A DNA stretch of 64,000 nucleotides from positions 1-64,000 of the forward strand of contig NZ_FOCT01000010.1 in the NCBI RefSeq assembly GCF_900110185.1, written 5' to 3'. A program made the translations under genes and the position numbers. Origin of the DNA: Nitrosospira multiformis. Its GTDB lineage: Bacteria; Pseudomonadota; Gammaproteobacteria; Burkholderiales; Nitrosomonadaceae. Below the pieces are notes generated by a model. It was not told the origin of the DNA and searched no databases. It worked only from the letters and a program-made list of their open reading frames with translations. Shown here in pieces: positions 34,025-42,357 of this stretch (within the stretch, counting starts at the first letter, position 1; each line of letters starts with the position of its first letter).

Positions 34025-35398
34025 ATGTTGTTCGGGTCAAATATACTCGAGGTGGGAATCGCCGTCATTTTCGTCTATTTACTGCTCAGCCTCGTATGTA
34101 CAGCCCTTAACGAAGGAATTGCGTCATTGATCGACAAACGCGGAAAAAATCTGGTGGAGGGCATAAAGAATCTTCTGAACGACCCGAAGTTTACCGGGCT
34201 GGCGCAGCAACTCTACAATCACGGACTGATAGGCGGAATATCCCAGTACGCTTCCGATCCGGCAAAACGGACTCGCCTTCCCTCCTATATGTCCGGCGAA
34301 AGCTTCTCTCTGGCTTTGCTCGACATCCTCTCGGCGCGGGGGATCATCGCAGGAAAGTACGGCGATCTTCTGGCGAATGCCGAGGCGGCGGATGACGCTT
34401 ATGAAGAAGCCCTGGAAGCAGCGGCAGTTGCACCCGGTGATCCGCAGCGTGCTGCCGCCGTTACCCAGGCAAAAGATGCGCGTGACAGAGCAAGGGTAGC
34501 GCTCGAAGCGATTGCCGAAAAAGCAAAGGTGGCCTATGGCGAGGCTGTGCAAGCGGCAAAGGCCGCACCGGACGATACAGCTCTTGCCAAAGCAGAAGCA
34601 GAGGCCCGCCACGAAGCCGATAGTATCAGCGCAGCGCTGAAGATGCTCGATGCGCGTCATGCCGCCATCGCGTCCGCAAAAAATCCAAAAGAGGTTAAAT
34701 TGCTCCTGACAGCTGGCGCCACATTGAAGGAAGCGCTGGCTTTTGCGCGGGATTTTGCTACGGAATATCCGGATCCTCTGGGCAACATACAGGAAGGACT
34801 GAAAAGACTACCCGAGGGCCATACCAAGGAAACCCTTCTCGTTCTTGTCGATAAGACCCGGCGGGAAGCGAGTGCGATCGAGCATCAGGCGGAAGCCTTC
34901 CGCAAAAATCTCGAAGACTGGTTCAACAAAGCCATGGAACGCGTTGGCGGCTGGTACAAGCGCTGGACACAGCGTGTACTGCTTTGTCTCGCGACTCTGG
35001 TCGTGGTTGCTTCCAATGCGGACACGGTAATGCTCATTGAAAGGCTTTCAAAGGACAATGTTTTGCGCGCGTCGATTGTTGCAGCTGCGCAGGATACAGT
35101 GAAGACTCAACCGGGTGCCGTTTCGGCGCAAACAGCTCTCAAGGCGGCAGAAAATCTCAAACTGCCGGTAGGGTGGTCGCTGGACCCGCATGAACCCGGT
35201 TATTTTCGACCTCCCGAGTTATCGTGGAAATACACAGGGTGGGCATTTTACAAGATATTCGGCCTGCTCATTTCCATACTTGCTGTCACGCTGGGAGCTC
35301 CCTTCTGGTTCGATACATTGAGCAAATTCGTCAATCTGCGCAGCTCAGGGACGCCGCCCGGCGAAAGCAGTAAAAGCGCGCCTCAGCCCGGGCGATGA
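34025..35398 (+). CDS. Membrane protein with central coiled-coil insert, unknown function
   Basis: ATG 34025, with GGAGGGG just before it, is a better start than the frame's upstream limit at 33806. The 457-residue product has an N-terminal helix (ILEVGIAVIFVYLLLSLVCT, about 6-25). A soluble part includes NLLNDPKFTGLAQQLYNHGL and an Ala/Glu/Lys-rich coiled coil (about 125-215). A helix near 325 (VLLCLATLVVVASNADTVML) and a C-terminal helix (about 415-435, FGLLISILAVTLGAPFWFDT, then LSKFVNLRSSG) follow. The C-terminal FWFDTLSKF segment recurs in a family of bacterial membrane proteins I cannot name. It stands directly upstream of the ATP-grasp gene on the same strand, 60 bp apart. Confidence 0.65.
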   Translation: MLFGSNILEVGIAVIFVYLLLSLVCTALNEGIASLIDKRGKNLVEGIKNLLNDPKFTGLAQQLYNHGLIGGISQYASDPAKRTRLPSYMSGESFSLALLDILSARGIIAGKYGDLLANAEAADDAYEEALEAAAVAPGDPQRAAAVTQAKDARDRARVALEAIAEKAKVAYGEAVQAAKAAPDDTALAKAEAEARHEADSISAALKMLDARHAAIASAKNPKEVKLLLTAGATLKEALAFARDFATEYPDPLGNIQEGLKRLPEGHTKETLLVLVDKTRREASAIEHQAEAFRKNLEDWFNKAMERVGGWYKRWTQRVLLCLATLVVVASNADTVMLIERLSKDNVLRASIVAAAQDTVKTQPGAVSAQTALKAAENLKLPVGWSLDPHEPGYFRPPELSWKYTGWAFYKIFGLLISILAVTLGAPFWFDTLSKFVNLRSSGTPPGESSKSAPQPGR

Positions 35399-35458
35399 CA
35401 CCGGAAGCATGACCGCTTCCAAGAACTCAACGGCAATGAGCCAGCCAAAAGGTTTTCT

Positions 35459-36958
35459 GTGAATATCTTAATTATCGTAGACAAATCCGAAGATTGGCCT
35501 CTTCAGATTCCAGGCGTGACCGTGGTTGAGGCCCGAGCCTACCTGACCGATCCATTTTTTGCCGCTCAGGCGGAAAACAATGGCGACATGAGTGCTACAA
35601 GGCAGTCTGTCAAGGTTTTCAACCTATGCAAATCGTACCGCTATCAGGGATCCGGATATTACGTTTCATTGCTTGCCGAGGCACGAGGACATAAACCGGT
35701 ACCCAAAGTAGGCGCTATCGAGGATTTACATTCCCGGAATCTGGTGCGCCACTTCATGGAGGAGCTGGAGGATCTTATCCAGAGTGTGCTGGCGCCCTTG
35801 CCGGAGGACGACTTCCAGCTTGCCCTCTATTTTGGACGCAATCCGCTTACCCATTATGATTCGCTGGGCCATCAGCTTTTCAACCTGTTGCAGGTGCCTC
35901 TCCTGTCCATCCGCTTCGAACGCCATCACAATCAATGGGGCTTACATAGCGCACGGTCGATGGGCGCCAGCGAGATTCCTGTCGAACACCAAGCCTTCGC
36001 GATGCTTGCCGCGACCACTTATTTCAATGGGCGCATGCAGCAATCAAGAAAACCTCCTCCCCGCTATGATCTTGCCATTCTTTGCAATCCGGATGAATCT
36101 GAGCCGCCCTCCAATGCAAAAGCTCTGCAAAAGTTCAGGAAGGCAGCGGAAAAACTGGACATGCGCGTAGATTTCATAACGAGGACGGATATCGGCCGGT
36201 TGTCGCATTTCGATGCCTTGTTCATTCGCGAAACCACCTTCGTCAATCACTACACCTATCGTTTTTCGCGGCTTGCATTCGCGGAAAAATTGGCCCTGAT
36301 CGATGACCCCAACTCTATCCTCAAATGCAACAACAAGGTTTACCTGGCTGAACTTCTCGCCCTGCATAAAGTGCCGATACCGAAAACGCTGTTGATCCAC
36401 CATGATAATGTCGATCGGATTATTCCTGAACTGGGTCTTCCGTGCGTGCTGAAGCAACCCGATAGTTCATTTTCACGAGGAGTCGTGAAAGTGGAAACCG
36501 AGAGCGAGCTGCTCCCCAAAGTAACGGAACTGCTTGCAAAATCCGTGCTCGTTATTGCACAACAATGGCTGCCGACCGAGTTCGACTGGCGGGTAGGCAT
36601 ACTCGACCGGAAGGTGCTGTTCGTAGCTCAATACTTCTTTCCCCCGGGGCATTGGCAGATTATCGAGCGAGACGAGCAGCGGCATAAACTGAGAGAGGGG
36701 GATACATCGGCTGTTCCATTGGATGAAGCGCCGCAAGAGGTCATCAGTATCGCACTCGAATCAGCCAATCTCATCGGGGATGGGTTCTACGGAGTGGATA
36801 TCAAGCAGACGAATGACTGCTGCTATGTTATGGAAGTCAACGATAACCCGAATGTGGATGCCGGCAACGAAGACGCAGTGCTTGGCGATGCGCTCTACGA
36901 GGAAATCATGCGGGTTTTCCTGAGGCGGATTGAAGCCGCTAGGCGCTCATCCTGCTGA
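35459..36958 (+). CDS. RimK-family ATP-grasp ligase with RLAN domain
   Basis: A 499-residue protein starting at GTG 35459. The N-terminal part (about 1-180) is the RimK-like ATP-grasp N-terminal (RLAN) type: VVEARAYLTDPFF, then VFNLCKSYRYQGSGYYVSLL. The C-terminal part is ATP-grasp (about 290-485), with VLKQPDSSFSRGVVKVE (about 325-341), DWRVGILDRKVLFVAQYFFP and a metal-binding end YVMEVNDNPNVDAGNED. Such enzymes ligate amino acids, typically glutamate, to a carboxylate of a peptide or metabolite using ATP. The substrate is unknown. No partner ligase or peptidase gene adjoins it. Confidence 0.87.
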   Translation: MNILIIVDKSEDWPLQIPGVTVVEARAYLTDPFFAAQAENNGDMSATRQSVKVFNLCKSYRYQGSGYYVSLLAEARGHKPVPKVGAIEDLHSRNLVRHFMEELEDLIQSVLAPLPEDDFQLALYFGRNPLTHYDSLGHQLFNLLQVPLLSIRFERHHNQWGLHSARSMGASEIPVEHQAFAMLAATTYFNGRMQQSRKPPPRYDLAILCNPDESEPPSNAKALQKFRKAAEKLDMRVDFITRTDIGRLSHFDALFIRETTFVNHYTYRFSRLAFAEKLALIDDPNSILKCNNKVYLAELLALHKVPIPKTLLIHHDNVDRIIPELGLPCVLKQPDSSFSRGVVKVETESELLPKVTELLAKSVLVIAQQWLPTEFDWRVGILDRKVLFVAQYFFPPGHWQIIERDEQRHKLREGDTSAVPLDEAPQEVISIALESANLIGDGFYGVDIKQTNDCCYVMEVNDNPNVDAGNEDAVLGDALYEEIMRVFLRRIEAARRSSC

Positions 36959-37112
36959 GCGCTGATCTGGAGTTATAGGTGCACTGAACTTATACCTGGG
37001 CGAAATGCTAAGCATATAAGAACACGGCCTCCCATCATGTGTCCCTCCACCATCTTTGACTCCCATTGCTGGGCTAAAGAACAGCCTTTCATCGGATGGG
37101 GCTATTCCGCTA

Positions 37113-37600
37113 CGGTCCGCTCACGGCGCTTACTTGTGCAACCAAGTCCAGTGCAAACTGTACGAGCGTTTCGCCTTCTTCCAAGCCGTCGAGGAAGCGC
37201 CAGGGTATGTCCGACAACCCGGTTTGCGTCCCGACGAGAGCCCCAGTCAAAATGGCACGCGCTTGGTTTTGCCCTCCCCCATTCACCGCATGCAGCACAG
37301 CTGATTCGAAGTCATAGCCGCCCCCCAGACTAGCGAACGCAGCATGAGCCTGAGAATAAACCTGCCCTGGGACAATTGGCCTGCCTTGAGGTCTTCATGG
37401 TAGCGGCCGGGCTTGGGATCAGTATAAGTCGTGATCCAGTCGCCGTAGTCGCGGCGAAGCTCCTCCAGGCCATAGTACCAGTGCGGGCCGAGGTCCACGG
37501 CGTCTCCAATGAAGGCGCCCATGATTGCGCCGGCGGCACGATCTTGAATGGCAGCATTGCCTATGCTGATTCCCCTCGTGGTTAAACTGAATAACCCATT
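37113..37600 (-). pseudogene. ADP-ribosylglycohydrolase remnant with internal deletion
   Basis: Two fragments of one family are joined in different frames. The N-terminal piece (from about 37560 down) reads DRAAGAIMGAFIGDAVDLGP then HWYYGLEELRRDYGDWI and TDPKPGRYHEDLKAGQLSQG, the start of the ADP-ribosylglycohydrolase fold. After RSLV the frame changes near 37325 and continues GGYDFESAVLHAVNGGGQNQ, ARAILTGALVGTQTGLSDIP, which is the C-terminal end of the same family. The central 150 or so residues, including most metal ligands, are missing. It is therefore a decayed gene with a deletion plus a frameshift. Confidence 0.8.
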
Positions 37601-37835
37601 ATCCGGTTATTGAGGCTGATCCGCAGCTTCGGGACAGTAAAGGCTAAGCAAGTTGAATCATCTTAGGCGAGCCGCACCTCCCCAGGCAAGTTGATACTAC
37701 CGACTGCTCTCTTGTTTATTGTCTATATTGAATGAAGGCTTCGCTTCGCCATGCTTGATGTTGATCCATAAAGACGAATGAACCTCGCGCTTGATCTCGT
37801 CAGGAGATCTGAGCAAAGGTGCCGGAGGTGCTGCT

Positions 37836-38195
37836 ATGACAAGGAAAAAACCAATGGGACGAGGACGTTCTTCCACCTTCGTGTTAACCCCTATAGTGAT
37901 GGCCTTCGTCTTGGATGCGATCGCGCAGGTCGCTCCTGAGAATCCTGCTCCTGCTTCTGCTCCTGGCGCCAAGTGGAAGAACGGTGCCGAGGTGTACGCC
38001 AAGATCTGTGGTTACTGCCATGAAAACGGAAAAGTTGGCCCGGTGATCCTAGGCCGTCAACTTCCTCCCGCTTATATTCATGCTGTCGTTCGCAACGGTA
38101 GCCGCGCGATGCCGCCGTTTCGATTCTCCGAAATTGACGAGGAGTCTCTTGCAAAGCTGGCGGAGTATATTTCCAAGAGTCAGAACACCCAGTAG
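37836..38195 (+). CDS. Monoheme cytochrome c, PCMH-type partner
   Basis: A 119-residue exported cytochrome. A signal-like segment (TFVLTPIVMAFVLDAIAQV) is followed by GAEVYAKICGYCHENGKVGP with one CxxCH haem site and a Met ligand in RAMPPFRFSEID. Size and layout fit the small cytochrome subunit (PchC type) of p-cresol methylhydroxylase-like flavocytochromes. Context supports this: the FAD subunit gene lies two genes downstream (39213-40757). The gap to the next gene is 9 bp, so they are one operon. It probably takes electrons from the flavin subunit in the periplasm. Confidence 0.85.
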   Translation: MTRKKPMGRGRSSTFVLTPIVMAFVLDAIAQVAPENPAPASAPGAKWKNGAEVYAKICGYCHENGKVGPVILGRQLPPAYIHAVVRNGSRAMPPFRFSEIDEESLAKLAEYISKSQNTQ

Positions 38196-38204
38196 GAGAG
38201 TCCC

Positions 38205-39194
38205 ATGGATGTGAACAGACGCAATCTCATGAAAGGAATACTGGCAGGCGGCACGCTGACAATGTGCGGTATACCCCGCCTTACTACAGCTGGAATGGGC
38301 CCGGATTCGGATACGGTGAAAATCAGGACTTGCGCGCTGTTGCTGGGGAACACACCTGTAGATGATGCTTTTGCCAATGGTGTATCTGCCGCATATTCAG
38401 TTTCCTCAGCGGGCATCGGCAACGCTTCCGCCCAGCCAACCCCACTGGAAGTGGTGAAGCTAAAAAGCGGGCTGCTGGTTAAAGTGAGGCAAGTATCGGA
38501 ACTGCTGGCGACATCACGAGGTATGCGGTGGGTCGCGGTGATGGACGATGCGAGCGCGGCGGTTTTTACGGAAATAGTACGGACTGCAGGTGGCCGCCTA
38601 CTTTCGCGAGGCACGCACGTCTCCTCCCGAAATGTTTCTGCCTATTCTGCCTTTCAGAGCGATAGCCCACCCCTGCTTCGTCATTTGTGGGCTTCAGTAT
38701 CTCCAGAACAGAGCCCGGGCGCAATACTCGCGCCCCGGCTCGTGGGCAATCATAAAAGTTTTTCAATCGTCGAGGATTTTCTCGGGGAAGCCAGGAGCAA
38801 CGGTGAAACTTCATCCGGATCTCACCTTTTCGCGCCGGTATTCAGATCATACGAGTCAACCGGACCCCTTGCAACGCACTTGCATTGCTCAGGCGTATCG
38901 GTGTCTGAAGGATGTGGACTGCTTGGATGGAATAGGTCGCAAAGATGGACAGAATTTTCCAGTCCCCGGGATGGCGATGAAGGGACTCAGACAGTGCAGG
39001 AGAACTGGCATCCTGCAAATTGGGTGGAGGCTCTTGGTTACGCTGTTACTCTCGCCGGACTCGGAGTCGGCACATTACAGGAGTATTGCGCCAGACGCGG
39101 GTTCGTGTATCGGGCACGACAAGGGGAATGGCGCAATATGTATGAATCCATTTTTTCCGAAGAACGGTTTACATCATTCATCGTCGAGGTTTAG
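38205..39194 (+). CDS. Tat-exported protein in the PCMH-like cluster, unknown function
   Basis: A 329-residue protein with a twin-arginine type signal (NRRNLMKGILAGGTLTMCG) and a good ribosome-binding site (AGGAGAG). The rest shows no family I know; short motifs include GMRWVAVMDDASAAVFTEIV (about 106-125) and the C-terminal WVEALGYAVTLAGLGVGTLQ. It sits exactly between the cytochrome and the FAD-subunit genes. In Pseudomonas putida p-cresol methylhydroxylase operons an open frame of unknown role, pchX, occupies the same position, so this may be its counterpart by position. An assembly or flavinylation role in the periplasm is inference only. Confidence 0.6.
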   Translation: MDVNRRNLMKGILAGGTLTMCGIPRLTTAGMGPDSDTVKIRTCALLLGNTPVDDAFANGVSAAYSVSSAGIGNASAQPTPLEVVKLKSGLLVKVRQVSELLATSRGMRWVAVMDDASAAVFTEIVRTAGGRLLSRGTHVSSRNVSAYSAFQSDSPPLLRHLWASVSPEQSPGAILAPRLVGNHKSFSIVEDFLGEARSNGETSSGSHLFAPVFRSYESTGPLATHLHCSGVSVSEGCGLLGWNRSQRWTEFSSPRDGDEGTQTVQENWHPANWVEALGYAVTLAGLGVGTLQEYCARRGFVYRARQGEWRNMYESIFSEERFTSFIVEV

Positions 39195-39212
39195 CGAAAG
39201 GAGAAGCAGGTA

Positions 39213-40757
39213 ATGGCTAGCAAATATATCGCATTGCCTAAGGGCATATCCGAACAAACCTTTGACGCGGCGGTCAGGGACTTCAGTAGGGTTCTCGGGG
39301 ACGAGTCTGTCCTCACTGCGCCCGAACGGCTGGCTCCGTACATCAAGACGATGATGCCAGTGCCTGATTCAGAGCATACGCTTTCCGCCGCACTTATGGC
39401 GACAACCGTCGAGCAAATCCAGAAAATCCTCGCCATTTGCAACAAGTACAAAATTCCTATCTGGACTATTTCGACGGGAAAAAATTTGGGTTATGGATCA
39501 GCGGCACCGGCAGAACGGGGCCAAGTTGTCCTCGATCTCAAACGCATGAATCGAATTCTGGAAGTGGACAAGGACCTGGCCTACGCCCTGGTCGAGCCGG
39601 GGGTCACGTATCAACAGCTCTACGACTACATCAAGGAACGAAATCTGGGCTTATGGCTCTCCGTGCCTGCACCCTCGGCGATTGCAGGCCCTACCGGAAA
39701 CACGCTAGACCGCGGCGTTGGGTATACGCCGTATGGGGAGCATTTTCTCTTTGCCTGCGGGATGGAGGTGGTTCTGGCGAATGGAGATGTGCTGCGAACA
39801 GGTATGGGTTCGCTGCCAAATTCCAATACCTGGCAGGTATTCAAGTGGGGATATGGCCCGTACCTGGACGGTATCTTCACACAGTCGAACTATGGGATCG
39901 TCACCAAGTTCGGGTTCTGGTTGATGCCGGCCCCTTCCGCATATAGACCGTTCGTCATCCGTTACCAGAACGAGGAAGACATCGAGGAAATTGTGGAAAT
40001 CATGCGGCCGCTTCGCATCAATGGTGTCATCCCCAACGCGGTGGTAATTGCCCATGCGTTGTATGAAGCGCCCGTTATTGCCCGTCGCAGCGACTATGTG
40101 ACCGGCCCGGGCTCGATTTCAGATGTGGCGGTACGGAAACTGGTAAAGGATCACAATCTTGGAATCTGGAATGTTTATGCAGCGCTTTACGGAACAGAAG
40201 AACAGATCGCGCTGAACTGGAAGATTGTTACGCAGGCATTCGGCAAATCAGGCAGAGGGCAAATCCTCACTCAACAGGATGTTGGAGACGACCCTGCGTT
40301 TGCATATCGCGCAGCGCTGATGCGCGGGGATATGAATCTTCAGGAATTCTCTTTGTACAACTGGCGCGGGGGAGGCGGATCAATGTGGTTTGCGCCGGTT
40401 TCTCAGGCACGGGGAAGCGAGACATTAAAGCAGATGTCCCTGACCAAGCAGATTCTCGCCAAGCACGGACTGGATTATTCCGGAGAGTTCATCGTCGGCA
40501 TGCGGGACATGCATCATATCGTCGATGTGTTGTATGACAAGACGGATCCCGCTCAGGAGAAAGCCGCTTATCAGTGCTTTGACGAACTGCTGACGGTGTT
40601 TTCTGCCCAGGGATACGGAACCTATCGGGTAAATTCCGCCTTCATGGACAAGGTGGCCAGCACCTATGGTCCAGTGCAGCGCCAGGTCCACAAGACACTC
40701 AAAAAGGCCCTGGACCCGAATGGCATTCTTGCGCCCGGAAAATCGGGCATCCGTTGA
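39213..40757 (+). CDS. FAD subunit of a 4-cresol dehydrogenase / VAO-family enzyme
   Basis: A 514-residue flavoenzyme of the vanillyl-alcohol oxidase/p-cresol methylhydroxylase family. The FAD-binding PCMH-type domain shows IPIWTISTGKNLGYGSAAPA (about 85-104), YALVEPGVTYQQLYDYI (about 124-140) and GPTGNTLDRGVGYTPYGEHF (about 162-181). The cap domain contains SLYNWRGGGGSMWFAPVSQA (about 378-397), where family members carry the Tyr or His used for covalent flavin attachment. The C terminus is the usual KKALDPNGILAPGKSGI. With the cytochrome gene upstream it probably hydroxylates or oxidises a 4-alkylphenol such as p-cresol, eugenol or a vanillyl alcohol. It starts 18 bp after the preceding gene. 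Confidence 0.88.
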   Translation: MASKYIALPKGISEQTFDAAVRDFSRVLGDESVLTAPERLAPYIKTMMPVPDSEHTLSAALMATTVEQIQKILAICNKYKIPIWTISTGKNLGYGSAAPAERGQVVLDLKRMNRILEVDKDLAYALVEPGVTYQQLYDYIKERNLGLWLSVPAPSAIAGPTGNTLDRGVGYTPYGEHFLFACGMEVVLANGDVLRTGMGSLPNSNTWQVFKWGYGPYLDGIFTQSNYGIVTKFGFWLMPAPSAYRPFVIRYQNEEDIEEIVEIMRPLRINGVIPNAVVIAHALYEAPVIARRSDYVTGPGSISDVAVRKLVKDHNLGIWNVYAALYGTEEQIALNWKIVTQAFGKSGRGQILTQQDVGDDPAFAYRAALMRGDMNLQEFSLYNWRGGGGSMWFAPVSQARGSETLKQMSLTKQILAKHGLDYSGEFIVGMRDMHHIVDVLYDKTDPAQEKAAYQCFDELLTVFSAQGYGTYRVNSAFMDKVASTYGPVQRQVHKTLKKALDPNGILAPGKSGIR

Positions 40758-40885
40758 ATAACTATGAGGGCACGCAAAGAAATCTGTCCTGAGGCTACAA
40801 CCTCGCCTATCCCACTGAAGAAAGAGCTTTCGGTAATAAAAAGACTTGATTCCCGGAACAGGATTTTCCCCAGGGAGGCCAGCTA

Positions 40886-42030
40886 ATGAGACAGATCAAA
40901 GCGGCAACCATTCGACAAAAAGGCGGACCGTTTCAGATTGAAAATCTTATGCTGGACGAGCCCCGGCCAGATGAGGTGTTGGTAAGAGTGATGGCGACGG
41001 GCATGTGCCATACGGATATGGTGGCACGCGATCACCTCTACGAAGTACCCATGCCTATTGTGCTCGGTCATGAAGGCGCGGGCGTTGTGGAGCAGGTCGG
41101 GGATAGCGTGAAGAAACTGGTGCCAGGAGATCACGTTGTGCTGACTTATATGTGGTGCGGCCATTGCAAACCCTGCCTGCGCGGGGATCTTACCTATTGT
41201 GAGATTTCTATGCGCTGAACTTTGGCGGAGCGCGGGAAGACGGAAGCACTTCCACTTTTGAAACCGTAGGAGAGCATGAAGCTCAAAAAATCCATAACTA
41301 CGGTAGGCGCATTCACGATCATTTCTTCGGGCAATCGACATTCAGTACATATGCGCTTGCGAATGAACGTAACGTGGTCAAGGTGCCGAAGAATGCGCCA
41401 CTCGAGTTGCTTGGGCCGCTGGGCTGCGGCATTCAGACTGGCGCAGGCGCCGTGATGAACGCGTTGAAAGTCAGACCAGGCAGCAGTTTCGCCACCTTCG
41501 GCGGAGGCGCGGTGGGACTGAGCGCGGTAATGGCGGCGCGGGTCGCGGGAGCGACAACCATTATTGCCGCCGATGTAGTGCCGTCGCGCCTCGAGCTTGC
41601 CAGAGAACTTGGAGCGACACATATCGTCAACAGCTGGGAAACGGATCCCGTGGTGGCTGTGCGCGAGATTACCGGTGGTGGCGGTGCACATTACACGCTT
41701 GAGTCAAGCGGACGTCCAGCAGTGCTGCGCCAGGCCATCGATGCGCTGGCAGCGCGCGGCACCTGTGGTATCGTGGGTGCGCCTGCGCTGGGGACGGAAG
41801 CCAGCTTCGACGTGAATGGTGTAATGACCGCGGGCAAACGCATTATCGGGATTATCGAAGGCGACAGTAAGCCCGATCTCTTCATACCGGCTCTTGTCGA
41901 ACTTTATACCCAGGGGCGTTTTCCCTTCGACAGGCTAGTAAAATTCTACGCGCTCGAGCAGATCAACCAGGCGGCTGAAGACAGCGAGAAGGGGATAACC
42001 ATCAAACCGATTATTCGATGGGAATCCTGA
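40886..42030 (+). pseudogene. Zinc alcohol dehydrogenase (aryl-alcohol type) broken by a -1 frameshift
   Basis: Frame one gives residues 1-110 with catalytic GMCHTD and GHEGAG, and the structural zinc cysteines CGHCKPC plus YC. It then stops at 41216-41218. The following frame resumes as [20 protein letters not shown] and continues to a complete C terminus, with [15 protein letters not shown] (third zinc Cys), the Rossmann motif [17 protein letters not shown] and the terminal KPIIRW. Adding one T to the TTT at 41205-41207 restores CEIFYALNF and one continuous protein of about 381 residues. This is either a real inactivating mutation or a homopolymer sequencing error. Homologues oxidise benzyl- or coniferyl-type alcohols, which fits the flavoenzyme upstream. 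Confidence 0.85.
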
Positions 42031-42112
42031 ATCCGCTCTCTCAACCTTCTATGAACTAACGTGTTTCCCCGCCCTGTCCCGGTAACCAAGCCAAGGTATC
42101 AAGACTGTCCAA

Positions 42113-42316
42113 GTGATGCCAGGAGGTGGCTTCACTGCTGGGTGCGCGCTGTTGGATGATGGCGCCTTGAATCCTGGTGAAACTGTACTGGTGCAAGGTA
42201 CGGGGGGTGTATGTCTTCGCCCAGCAGTTTGCAAAAACGGCTGCGCACAGGTAATCGCCATCTCATCCAGTGATGAAAAACTTGTGCGCATGAAGAAGCT
42301 GGGGCCGACGAATTGA
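42113..42316 (+). pseudogene. Fragment of a zinc/quinone-type alcohol dehydrogenase
   Basis: Only the dinucleotide-binding stretch survives: TAGCALLDDGALNPGETVLV, QGTGGV, then in a shifted frame VFAQQFAKTAA, then back in the first frame AQVIAISSSDEKLVRMKKLG and a trace of INYPHGNF. Start and end of the gene are lacking and at least two compensating frameshifts are present. It is clearly a dead remnant, immediately before the M20 amidohydrolase gene (start 42358), marking a rearrangement junction. Confidence 0.75.
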
Positions 42317-42357
42317 TCAACTATCCCCATGGCAATTTTTAACGAAGGAATAAGAGT

